64,000 bases of DNA from CAYRTV01 sp964505785 (lineage in GTDB: Bacteria; Acidobacteriota; Aminicenantia; Aminicenantales; Aminicenantaceae). Location: contig CAZDJZ010000004.1 of assembly GCA_964505785.1 (NCBI GenBank), positions 1 to 64,000 on the forward strand. The letters run 5' to 3'. Shown piece after piece: positions 17,126 to 24,773 of the stretch. A program made the position numbers and the translations under genes. The notes beneath the pieces were generated by a model. It ran no database searches. It was not told the DNA's origin and saw only the letters and a list, made by a program, of their open reading frames with translations. Position 1 is the first letter of the stretch; every line of letters begins with the position of its first letter.

Positions 17126-19095
17126 GGCTTTGTCCCTGTCAGGAGATAGTCGAAGGCCCGTTTCTCCAGGGAGCTCTCTTCGGATGCATCCGGGCTGTCG
17201 GCTCCAGGATTAAGGTACTGGACATCATTGCACAAAAATCCGGTGCTCTGCACCAGCTTCCGGATCAGCATGGACGGCAGGGGTTTCTGATGGGTCGGGT
17301 CGAGATAAAAAGTATGGGAGCTGACATTGATATTTTCCGGGTTGGGTGTTTCCAGCAGGAAGAGCCCGCCGGGTTTGAGAACCCGGAATATCTCCCTCAG
17401 CAGTTCCGCCAGTTTCGGAAAGGGCAAATGCTCGATCAAATGAAGGGCGCTGATTCCCATGATCGAGTTATCGGCCTGGTCTTTTAGATGCGCCAGGGCT
17501 TCCGCCTCCGCTGCTTCCAATCCATTCTCGATACACGCTTCCACATGATGGGGCATCATATCGATGCCCCGAGCGCGGATGCCGTGCTGCTCCAGAATCT
17601 CCAGCCATTCACCCCGGCCGCAGCCGATATCCAGTATCCATTCCCCGCGGCCGTTAAATAATCCGGTGTCCATCACCTCTTTAAGGTTAGGTGCCAGCCG
17701 TTTCTTTACATCATCATACGCGCCGCGGAAGCGGTCATAAAGGTCGGAATAGAGCGGCCCAAGGTCTTTTTTCAGCATCCTTTCGGGATAAACCACCTCC
17801 GCCAGGGATTCGATACGGGCGGCTTCTTGGCCGATCTTCTTTTCTAAATGCTGAAGCTCTCTTTCCACATCCGCTGTATCCGCTTTATTGGCGATAAGCC
17901 TCTTTATTAAAAAGATCTGTTCCTTTTGCTCCCGGACCATAGGCTCCAAGTCCGCGAGCCCCTGCAGGGAAGACAGGCGTTCATTGACCGTCCAGTGCCA
18001 GTCCACAACGTCCTTGAGCTTAGCCCGGATTTGCCGGTTTTCGCGGTCAAGGTTGTCCCACTGCCACCCTTCGGCCGCCTGTGCCCGGCTTATTCTCGCC
18101 TGGAGCCGTGCTGCCCATCCCGGAAAAATGAGCATTTTCAGCAGAAAATTGGCCGCCTCCCCCGCCAACGGAATCTTTTTTATCCGCTGGCGGAAACGAT
18201 ACAGGCCAAGTCCCCTGATTCTGGTCTGGGAAAAGGCTTCCGGAGCGGTCTTCTTCAGTTCAGCCGCCACCTCCGCCCTGGTTTTCTTGCCTTCCCTCAA
18301 AGCCTGGAGATAGGGCGCCATATCCGCTTCCTCCGGATACACACCCCGGGAAAGGAAAAAGACTCTGGCGACAAAGGATTGGTCCGGCAGCACCAGCAGG
18401 TCCTCAATATGGCATTCCCCGCCGGCAACCTCCACTAAGGGTTTTTTCTGGCGCTGGGCGGGTTCCAGTTCCCGGATTTTCGGCAGCAGGTCCACAATCC
18501 GTACTTCCCTGGCTTCGCCTTCCTCGGAATAGCGCAGTTCCCGTAAAATGTCTTCCTTGGATTTTGCCCCGTTTTGCAGGCTGCCCAGGTGGGTTGCAAT
18601 CCCCTGTTCATCGGGTATCCTTTTTAAAATGCCCTGGTAAGCCCGCAAAATGAATTCTTTTCCGTCATATTTCAGGAAATCCTCGATTTGATAAAAGTCC
18701 TTTTGCGGATCAAGAGATGAGTTGACGGTTTGGTTGGCGATCTCTTTTTGCTCCCGGGTGGGTGTCAATCCTTTTATCGTGATTCCCCGCATCTGTCCTT
18801 CAGGGGAAAAGCGAAGCTGGCTCAATACATCGTGCTTGGTCAGCTTTCCGGAGGCCATCTGTGAAACATAGTGTCTTCGGCCCTCCGAATCCGGATCCCG
18901 GCCCAAGATAATGTTATAGGCGCAATCCACGAATTCATCGCCGTTATAAACCAGGAAATCCTTTACATCCATCCGGGAATCCAGGACGGGAAGCGGGCCT
19001 TGGGTGTCTTTGTGATCCGGTGCTTTTTTCGGGACCGTTTTCAGATTTGTGATCCGGTTGATCAGCTGGTTGACGTCAATGCTTTTATTATTCAT
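17122..19095 (-). CDS. DUF4214-repeat, coiled-coil, SAM-methyltransferase protein
   Basis: A 657-residue protein, first in the five-gene run. Residues 43-105 and 135-195 are DUF4214 units (VDCAYNIILGRDPDSEGRRH; ILRAYQGILKRIPDEQG), and 228-290 is a weaker third copy. Residues about 345-440 are predicted coiled coil (heptad-like KADTADVERELQHLEKKIG). The C-terminal 200 residues are a methyltransferase with WILDIGCGRGEWLEIL, GIDMMPHHVEACIENGLEA and a HLIEHLPFPKL block. Coiled-coil methyltransferases such as WbdD end O-antigen chains and measure their length, so a chain-terminating or scaffold role is a reasonable inference; no kinase domain is present here. No clear Shine-Dalgarno sequence precedes the ATG. 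Its stop overlaps the GT gene start. Confidence 0.8.
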   Translation of the reverse strand: MNNKSIDVNQLINRITNLKTVPKKAPDHKDTQGPLPVLDSRMDVKDFLVYNGDEFVDCAYNIILGRDPDSEGRRHYVSQMASGKLTKHDVLSQLRFSPEGQMRGITIKGLTPTREQKEIANQTVNSSLDPQKDFYQIEDFLKYDGKEFILRAYQGILKRIPDEQGIATHLGSLQNGAKSKEDILRELRYSEEGEAREVRIVDLLPKIRELEPAQRQKKPLVEVAGGECHIEDLLVLPDQSFVARVFFLSRGVYPEEADMAPYLQALREGKKTRAEVAAELKKTAPEAFSQTRIRGLGLYRFRQRIKKIPLAGEAANFLLKMLIFPGWAARLQARISRAQAAEGWQWDNLDRENRQIRAKLKDVVDWHWTVNERLSSLQGLADLEPMVREQKEQIFLIKRLIANKADTADVERELQHLEKKIGQEAARIESLAEVVYPERMLKKDLGPLYSDLYDRFRGAYDDVKKRLAPNLKEVMDTGLFNGRGEWILDIGCGRGEWLEILEQHGIRARGIDMMPHHVEACIENGLEAAEAEALAHLKDQADNSIMGISALHLIEHLPFPKLAELLREIFRVLKPGGLFLLETPNPENINVSSHTFYLDPTHQKPLPSMLIRKLVQSTGFLCNDVQYLNPGADSPDASEESSLEKRAFDYLLTGTKP

Positions 19096-19117
19096 TGTTC
19101 TGATTCATCCAGGCTTA

Positions 19118-19146
19118 ATACTATAAAAATAAACGGCTCTTGTCAT
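19118..19146 (-). promoter_or_regulatory. candidate promoter of the glycan operon
   Basis: On the minus strand ATGACA (19141-19146) is followed after 17 bases by TAGTAT (19118-19123), or after 15 bases by TATAGT. It lies 23-51 bases upstream of the first gene of the operon. The match to sigma-70 boxes is moderate and was judged by eye. Confidence 0.3.
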
Positions 19147-19159
19147 TAAGGAAGGATAA

Positions 19160-19380
19160 AAAGTTGCGTCATCCTGGAGGGCCTTGCATTTTGTCATTGC
19201 GGGCGGCCGCAGGCCGCGTGGCAATCTTAGGCAGGGGCGCCGAATGATGCAGAACCGTCTTCAAAGATCGAAGCAGTCTAAGATTCCCGTCGCTTCGCTC
19301 CGGGAATGACATGGGGAGGGCAACGGCGTGGCCTGGGAATGACATGGGGAGGGCGGCCTCAGGATGACATGGAGGTGCCT
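19160..19380. repeat. TGTCAT-family palindromic repeats upstream of the glycan operon
   Basis: One full unit runs from about 19192 (TGTCATTGCGGGC...GGCAATCTTAG) to 19310 (CTAAGATTCCCGTCGC...GGGAATGACA). Degenerate GGAATGACATGG and CTCAGGATGACATGG pieces follow to about 19370. Together with a short AT-rich stretch to 19452 this fills the 357-base gap before the ATPase gene; no gene was found in it. Confidence 0.75.
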
Positions 19381-19452
19381 TCCTGAAAAGAGGCCGGTTT
19401 ATAGATAATCCTGGGGTAAATGAAGGATATCGTGTCTGGTTTAATTATAAGA

Positions 19453-20595
19453 TTATTTACCAGGATCTGAATATAAAGCAGAAAGCCACTTTTTAAAAAA
19501 GACATCTACAATAAAATAACTTCCACTCTCCTTAGTTATTAAATCTTTCGAAATTAAGCTTTGCATAACTCTCTGAAAACTTGATGCCGACCCCAGATTG
19601 AATCGATTTAAAAATTCACTGGAATATACTTTTTCATCTTTACCTGCCAATGACAAGGCTACGAGAGCTTTTTTTTGCTTCCTCGTGAGTAAATCCATTG
19701 TTGCTTCATATGTGGGAGATTCTCTTTTTAAGAGCAATTCAAGACTTTTATCTAAAATGTTTTTATCAACATTTTTCTTATCAAATATCATTTCCCATAT
19801 TATGTGACAAAAATATTGCATGTAATAGGGATGAGAATCGCATATTGATACTATTTCTTTAGTCAATTCATCAGAAATTGTTTTTCCGCTTGATTCAAAT
19901 CGTTTTTTGATAAATTCTTCAAGATCTTTATCCGATATTTTGTTTAAGGGAAAAGATTTGGCGCTTCTGTAAAATGGATTATTTGGATTATTAAACATAT
20001 CCAATATCAAATGTTTTTTGCTGCCCATGAAAATATACGAAATATTATTATGAGATTGAATTGAAGTCCGAATAATCTTTATAATTCGATCATTTTCTAA
20101 TTGATCAAGCTGCTGGAACTCATCGCAAACAACAGCCGCCCTTTTACCTTTACTTTCAACATAGCGACTCAAACTCCCTAGGGCGTCTTTAGTGGAAGGT
20201 ATTATTTCATTTTTATCGATATCTAGAGAAAGAGACGGCTGTCCTCTTTCATCAAAACCAACTTGCGGCCTAATATTCTTAAAAAAACCTGCTATGGTTC
20301 TCATTTTTTTACGAATATTTCCGAAAATTGAATTTGCAATAGCATCAGCATAAATTTTAACAAAATCTTCCTCAGATAAAACGGAGTATAAGTCTGCATA
20401 AATTGTAATAATTCCCTTGTTTCGTGCCTTTCTTAAAACTTCCTTAATTAAAGAAGTTTTCCCAAATCTCCTAGGAGAAAAAACCATAACATTCTGACTG
20501 TTCTCAATGTCCCGGCTGAGCTCTTTAATTTCATTTTTTCTATTGCAAAAATTCTCTCCCGACACTTCTTTCCCATATACAAAAGGGTTTTTCAT
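19453..20595 (-). CDS. AAA-type ATPase with C-terminal winged helix (ATPase_2/archaeal-ATPase-like)
   Basis: A 380-residue P-loop ATPase. Walker A is SPRRFGKTSL (K46, T47), with Ser where the first Gly normally stands. Walker B is AAVVCDEFQQL, followed by sensor-like FMGSKKH and by the DLEEFIKKRF lid helices of the ATPase_2 (pfam01637) group. Residues about 300-375 look like a winged helix (LTRKQKKALVALSLA, then SSFQRVMQSLISKDLITK). The gene is clearly AT-rich against its neighbours, pointing to horizontal transfer. Its promoter is embedded in a duplicated palindromic operator (20608-20710), so the winged helix could bind there and autoregulate; this is inference. Relatives are of unknown function and often mobile. 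It stands alone between repeats. Confidence 0.8.
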   Translation of the reverse strand: MKNPFVYGKEVSGENFCNRKNEIKELSRDIENSQNVMVFSPRRFGKTSLIKEVLRKARNKGIITIYADLYSVLSEEDFVKIYADAIANSIFGNIRKKMRTIAGFFKNIRPQVGFDERGQPSLSLDIDKNEIIPSTKDALGSLSRYVESKGKRAAVVCDEFQQLDQLENDRIIKIIRTSIQSHNNISYIFMGSKKHLILDMFNNPNNPFYRSAKSFPLNKISDKDLEEFIKKRFESSGKTISDELTKEIVSICDSHPYYMQYFCHIIWEMIFDKKNVDKNILDKSLELLLKRESPTYEATMDLLTRKQKKALVALSLAGKDEKVYSSEFLNRFNLGSASSFQRVMQSLISKDLITKESGSYFIVDVFFKKWLSALYSDPGK

Positions 20596-20607
20596 CTTGA
20601 TCTCTCT

Positions 20608-20710
20608 ATATTACGCAAAATGCGTTACGCTTAATGCGTAATATAGTTTATTATTCATTAAAAGTCAATTCAATATATTACGCAAAATGCGTTACTCTTA
20701 ATGCGTAATA
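20608..20710 (-). promoter_or_regulatory. sigma-70-like promoter flanked by two palindromic operators
   Basis: On the minus strand TTGACT (-35, 20663-20668) and TATATT (-10, 20640-20645) are 17 bases apart. Operator 1 (20608-20644) has perfect 10-bp arms, ATATTACGCA and TGCGTAATAT, with an inner ACGCA...TGCGT pair, and its upper arm overlaps the -10 box. Operator 2 (20676-20710) repeats the same design (TATTACGCA / TGCGTAATA) just upstream of the -35 box. The copies are 67 bases apart from start to start. This is a typical repressible layout for the ATPase gene that starts at 20595. Confidence 0.75.
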
Positions 20711-20764
20711 GCCTCATCATACATATGACACTTTGGTCAAGTCAATGAGGAATGCTTATTTTTC

Positions 20765-20930
20765 CCCTTCTCATGGCCTGCTGACACAGGCCTCAGGATG
20801 ACATGGGCCGGCTGCTCGTGCAAGCGCCGTCTAAGATTCCCGTCGCTTCGCTTTGGGAATGACATGAGGGAGCGCTTCGGGAATGACATGGGGAGGGCAG
20901 CGGCATAGCCTGGGGATGACATGGGGAGGG
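20765..20930. repeat. TGTCAT-family repeat arms
   Basis: Arms of the GGCCTGCTGACACAGGCCTC...GGATGACATG and GTCTAAGATTCCCGTCGC...GGGAATGACATG types occur in tandem, followed by shortened copies. No complete unit with both ends is preserved. The stretch separates the ATPase promoter from the DUF4438 gene, which ends at 20947. Confidence 0.65.
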
Positions 20931-20946
20931 CGGCCCCTGCGATCCC

Positions 20947-22818
20947 CTACTGTCCGGAAGCCGTCGCGGCTGGTTTTTCCCGGATGCCGAGATAATAGGC
21001 CGCGTTGGCGTCGGGGTCAATCACTGGCTTGATGCGGCCCGGCAGGGCGCTCAATACGGTGTTGACTCCGGGGCCGTGTCCCGCCAAGTAGCTCCAGCCG
21101 TGAATGACGATACCGATTGTCACCGCCCCTTCATGCCGGCCGGTGCCGAAGGCATTATAATGGTTGCGGATGGCTACGACATCCCCAAGCCGGAGCTTCT
21201 CTAAATTATAGCGTTTGACGGTATCGGGACAGGTTGTCTGAATGTCGTAATCCGAGGTCTCAACAAACGAGGCGCCTAGTCCCGAACCCATGATGCGGCC
21301 CGGAATTTCCATTACCACCGGGACAACCAGCCGGCCGTCATCAATGGCAATGCCCATCTTTTCCAGAAGTTCCGGAGAGATCATGTTGACCCGGACATCC
21401 TCGAAGCCCTCGATCTTCAGACCGACTGCCCTGGCCTTGACCTGGAACTTGTCATCCAGGGACAGTTTGTCCAGCACGTCCTTGGGAAACCAGAGTATGT
21501 CGCGCGCAGGCGAGTGGCGGCCGATATAGTATCCTTTGGCGCCTTTGGCTTCGCCGGTCAGGACCTTGGCCGGATTGCCGATCCCGGACAGGATGGCGAT
21601 GGCGCATGCGGCGGCACTGTCGGCGTCGCGGCCGTAAGTGGAGACGTCGGGCTCCACATGGTCTGAGCTTGCCCAGCCGTAGGCGGGGTCTCCGAGTGAT
21701 ACCGTGTAGTTTATCGAATGCATGCCGATGCCGATTCTCGGGCTTCCGTCATACGTGACATTATAGTCTGCGGCGCGTGCCGGAATGGGAATTGACTCGA
21801 CCGCGGTTGTGATCAGCTTGTCCTTGTTGGTCTTCAGAACGCCCGGCTCGGAGGCGGGGCTCGGACGGGGAGCTTTCGTATTTATCTTGATGCCCAGGAA
21901 GTTCCCGATATTGGCCTCGGGGTCGATCCGGGAAGTCAGCCGTCCCTCTTTGGTAGAAAGAACCGGTGTAACAGCGATGCCCTGGCCGGCCATATCACTC
22001 GGCCCGGAGGTGATAACGCCGATGACCGCGCCGCCTTTATAATAACCGTTGCCATAGACACTCTGTACATCCTCGAGAAAAACGATATCTCCGAAGCGGA
22101 GATCCTTCAGCCCGTATTTTTCAATGTCGGGAGGGTAGCAGGTCTGAATATATCCCCGGCCCATGAGATCCCCGGGTATCTTTTTGACGACAGGGACCTC
22201 AATGAGGCCGGCCGGCGTCTGAGAGGCGAGACTTTCCAGAACTTCGGGCGCTAAATTATGGACAAAGACATCCTCAAACCCGTTGATCTTAAGCCCAACT
22301 CCTACGGACTTGGACAGCATGACATTGCCGATCGTCAGCTTGTCCAGGACAGCGTCCTCAAAATGAACGAGAGCGAAGCCGCGCATCTTGCCCGTTATGA
22401 TGCCTTTTTCCCCTTTGGCCGGGCCGGACAGCAGTTTCACTTCGTTTCCGATGCAAACCTGAGAGACCCAGGCTCCCCGGGAACGGGCATCAGGGCCGTT
22501 GCCTTCGACCGCAACCCCCATGGTCGCCCTGTCCCCGCTGGCCCATCCGAAAATCGGGTCGCCGATTTTCAGGTTATAATTGATGCCGCCGGTCCCAACC
22601 AGCACCTTGGGTGTTCCGTCCCAGGTGACGGCGTACGACGTGGAAGGCTGGGCCGGAGCGATTTGGCCCTGGACTGCAATAGTCAGCAGCGTGTCCTTGT
22701 TGGTGGTTACAGGTTTCCGGTCAGCCTGTCCCGCTGAGGCCGTTAAGTCCGGCGCACACAGGAAAACGACCAGCATCAGTGAAAGCACTGCAGCGAAAAA
22801 CAATCTGTTCTTTTTCAT
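20947..22818 (-). CDS. secreted protein with two tandem DUF4438 domains
   Basis: The start at 22818 is preferred because GAGGAG precedes it and it gives a short signal peptide (MKKNRLFFAAVLSLMLVVFL). The 623-residue protein contains two homologous halves. Each starts TNKD.L...A, then ..Y.VT.DG.P, then IN...GDP..GWAS.D, and later carries VGLKI.GFEDV.V, P.LLE, IPG..MG.G and a ...NA/GNFLGI(K/R) end (about residues 40-320 and 335-610). DUF4438 proteins are usually single-domain, near 270-300 residues, without known activity. The signal peptide implies work outside the cytoplasm. No operon partner is present. Function unknown. Confidence 0.8.
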   Translation of the reverse strand: MKKNRLFFAAVLSLMLVVFLCAPDLTASAGQADRKPVTTNKDTLLTIAVQGQIAPAQPSTSYAVTWDGTPKVLVGTGGINYNLKIGDPIFGWASGDRATMGVAVEGNGPDARSRGAWVSQVCIGNEVKLLSGPAKGEKGIITGKMRGFALVHFEDAVLDKLTIGNVMLSKSVGVGLKINGFEDVFVHNLAPEVLESLASQTPAGLIEVPVVKKIPGDLMGRGYIQTCYPPDIEKYGLKDLRFGDIVFLEDVQSVYGNGYYKGGAVIGVITSGPSDMAGQGIAVTPVLSTKEGRLTSRIDPEANIGNFLGIKINTKAPRPSPASEPGVLKTNKDKLITTAVESIPIPARAADYNVTYDGSPRIGIGMHSINYTVSLGDPAYGWASSDHVEPDVSTYGRDADSAAACAIAILSGIGNPAKVLTGEAKGAKGYYIGRHSPARDILWFPKDVLDKLSLDDKFQVKARAVGLKIEGFEDVRVNMISPELLEKMGIAIDDGRLVVPVVMEIPGRIMGSGLGASFVETSDYDIQTTCPDTVKRYNLEKLRLGDVVAIRNHYNAFGTGRHEGAVTIGIVIHGWSYLAGHGPGVNTVLSALPGRIKPVIDPDANAAYYLGIREKPAATASGQ

Positions 22819-22860
22819 TTTACTCCTCTTTTTTATTTTTTTATTCATAAAAAAATTGCG

Positions 22861-22899
22861 GTGTTTTTGCAATCTCGACCCGTGAATAATTCAGGCTAA
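22861..22899. mobile_element. solo IS1380-like terminal repeat
   Basis: The sequence TTGCAATCTCGACCC is followed by GTGAATAATTCAGG (22882-22895) and then CTAA. The 14-bp end and the inner CAATCTCG(G/A)CCC block match, in opposite orientation, the left end of the small element at 46474-46712, whose target duplication is TTAG (complement CTAA). No partner end was found nearby, so it is a solo remnant upstream of the DUF4438 gene. Confidence 0.5.
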
Positions 22900-23072
22900 C
22901 TTTCTATAATAAAAATAAAAGACCGCACAAATCAATATATAATTCAAATAATTCGGTCCGGCTTTGTTAAATTCTTTATAATATGCCCTCTTTCTTGTTT
23001 CCGCTGTTCTTATTCTCTCGTCGTCCGCGGCGCAGGAAGCACGGTGACGGCATGGCCGGCACAACAAAAAGA

Positions 23073-23101
23073 TTGACTTTAAAATGTCCTCTCATTAACA
23101 T
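23073..23101 (+). promoter_or_regulatory. candidate promoter for the lipoprotein gene at 23147
   Basis: TTGACT (23073-23078), 17 bases, then TAACAT (23096-23101), 46 bases before the ATG. The -35 box is strong and the -10 box moderate; an AAAGGA ribosome site follows at about 23132. The rest of the gap 22900-23072 is AT-rich with no gene. Confidence 0.4.
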
Positions 23102-23146
23102 AAATTTGAATTATTTTTTGAATCTCATAGGGAAAGGACGTTATTC

Positions 23147-23740
23147 ATGTTTCACTTCAGAGAGGGATTAGCCGCATCAACCTTCTTGTGTTTCTTTATT
23201 TGTTCTCTGTTTGTTTTCGCCTGTGGAGGAGATTCGGGCAATCCGGATAAGACCGCCGCATCCTCTCAGGCTTCCGGGACAACGGCCGCTGAAGATCCTG
23301 GGGCAGTACCTAAAGGCTGGAAAGAGGCTTCCTACGAAGAATTTATTTTTTTGATTCCCCAGGACTGGAAAGAAGAAAGCGATGTAGGCGTGTGGTTTCC
23401 GTCTTCCGAAAACTTTGACATGGGCCTGCCGAATATCTCTCTCCAGTGCGGAGACATGCCGGTTATGCCGGGACAGAGCGTGGATGGACAACTAAAAGAA
23501 CTTCTTCACGGCTCTGACCCCACCCTCAAAACACCGGTTAACAAATGTGATATTCCGGGCCATATCAGGGAAGCCCAGGATGATTTCGGCCTGAAACATG
23601 TGGCGCTCACCCTGGAGGAACAGGCCGGCGGTGACATGATCATGGTTCATTTCTTCAACTGCCGGGTTCCCGCCGCCCAGTATGATGAATATGCAGAGAT
23701 TTTCCGAAAAATCCTGGATTCCGTGCGCTGCATATCCTGA
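23147..23740 (+). CDS. putative lipoprotein, paralogue of the protein at 3359-3958
   Basis: A 197-residue lipoprotein: basic start, hydrophobic core (STFLCFFICSLFVFAC), lipid-attachment Cys before GGDSG, and a Ser/Ala/Thr linker. A single globular domain begins VPKGWKEASYEEFIFLIPQD and ends KILDSVRCIS. The order of elements and the P.GWK and IP.DW anchors match the lipoprotein at 3359-3958, 20 kb away on the other strand. Three or four Cys in the mature part may pair. No catalytic motif is visible. The next gene starts 32 bases downstream with its own good ribosome site, so the two may be co-transcribed. Function unknown. Confidence 0.7.
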   Translation: MFHFREGLAASTFLCFFICSLFVFACGGDSGNPDKTAASSQASGTTAAEDPGAVPKGWKEASYEEFIFLIPQDWKEESDVGVWFPSSENFDMGLPNISLQCGDMPVMPGQSVDGQLKELLHGSDPTLKTPVNKCDIPGHIREAQDDFGLKHVALTLEEQAGGDMIMVHFFNCRVPAAQYDEYAEIFRKILDSVRCIS

Positions 23741-23772
23741 CAGCACGCCGATAAAATCCGTAAGGAGAAATT

Positions 23773-24642
23773 ATGCCTTTATTTAAGCCGGGACGAAATT
23801 TCGTCCTTATTGTTCTTATTATATTCACGGTTTTTACCTTCCGGGAAACCATTTTTGCCAAGCGTCCGCCTAACTTGGTCAACTTGAAAATCGAATTGAA
23901 GGCCGAGATCAAATACAAAAAGGAGCGGGGAAAAGCCATTCCCGTTGCCATGATCATTAACGGCCGGTCTTTCGACTTCGTCAAGCAAGGAGGCAAATGG
24001 GGGATCAAGGCTCCATTAAAGGAAATCCTGGAAAAATCGCCTGAATGCCGTGAGGCCGTTCACCTGGCCACAGGAGAGATCGTCCTCACAAAAATCCGCG
24101 ACCTCATCGGCGGAGACCGGGCTAAGGCGGAGCAATTCGTCAAAGACTTCAGGGCTCTCAAAAAGAAAGCACCGGAAAACACAAATGCCTGGCCGGACGG
24201 GGGACCTTTCTCCAACGAGAACAATTCCGCCGCTTTTTATCCGTCCACATCGAGTAAAGCCTTCACCCAGCAGAGCATGGTGTCCGCTTACAGCCAGATG
24301 CTGAATTCCGAGGCCTTTCTCTATCCCCAGGTTCAGCCCGATCCCCAAAGCGGATGGTGGTTTTTAAGCGAGGAAGATGAAGGAGGCGGAGGGGAAGAGG
24401 AAGATGATGAGGAACTGGGCTTGTTCGGCTGGGTGGGCGTTCTGCTTTTCGTGTTGGCGGTGCTGGTTGCTCCAATTGTTGCCGCCGTATGGGTGGCGAC
24501 CACGGCCATCACCTTCGCAAGTCTTGCGATTGCAGCAATGGCCACAATGGGAGCACAAGTGGCAGCGAGCATTGTCACCGGTCATCTATTGACTATCGAC
24601 CATATCCTGTCGGGAAAACCGATTGCCGAATTCTACGATTAG
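23773..24642 (+). CDS. hypothetical membrane protein with acidic segment
   Basis: A 289-residue protein; AAGGAG stands 6 bases before the ATG. It has an N-terminal hydrophobic helix (about residues 9-27, signal or anchor), a lysine-rich mid-section with MIINGRSFDFVKQGGKWGIK, a disordered Ser/Asn/Pro stretch, and a run of Glu/Asp/Gly at about 200-216. Two hydrophobic helices follow at 218-265 (LFVLAVLVAPIVAAVWVA and an Ala-rich one). The family is not recognised. The layout, with an acidic patch just before a C-terminal hairpin, suggests a membrane-anchored periplasmic protein. It lies directly behind a lipoprotein gene and may form a small envelope operon with it. Confidence 0.55.
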   Translation: MPLFKPGRNFVLIVLIIFTVFTFRETIFAKRPPNLVNLKIELKAEIKYKKERGKAIPVAMIINGRSFDFVKQGGKWGIKAPLKEILEKSPECREAVHLATGEIVLTKIRDLIGGDRAKAEQFVKDFRALKKKAPENTNAWPDGGPFSNENNSAAFYPSTSSKAFTQQSMVSAYSQMLNSEAFLYPQVQPDPQSGWWFLSEEDEGGGGEEEDDEELGLFGWVGVLLFVLAVLVAPIVAAVWVATTAITFASLAIAAMATMGAQVAASIVTGHLLTIDHILSGKPIAEFYD

Positions 24643-24685
24643 GCCGGGCTGAAAAAAGAGGAGGAGCAAAGAAGGGATCTTTTAT

Positions 24686-24743
24686 GCCGGGATGCGCTTT
24701 TGCGTCGCCTAAGAGGCCCGCCGCTTCGCTCCGGATATGACAT
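24686..24743. repeat. degenerate TGTCAT-family half repeat
   Basis: CGCCTAAGAGGCCCGCCGC then TTCGCTCCGGATATGACATG resembles the right arm of the dispersed repeats with several changes. It lies just upstream of the channel gene. Confidence 0.4.
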
Positions 24744-24773
24744 GAGACTTATCTCCATCGTTCATGGTGTATT

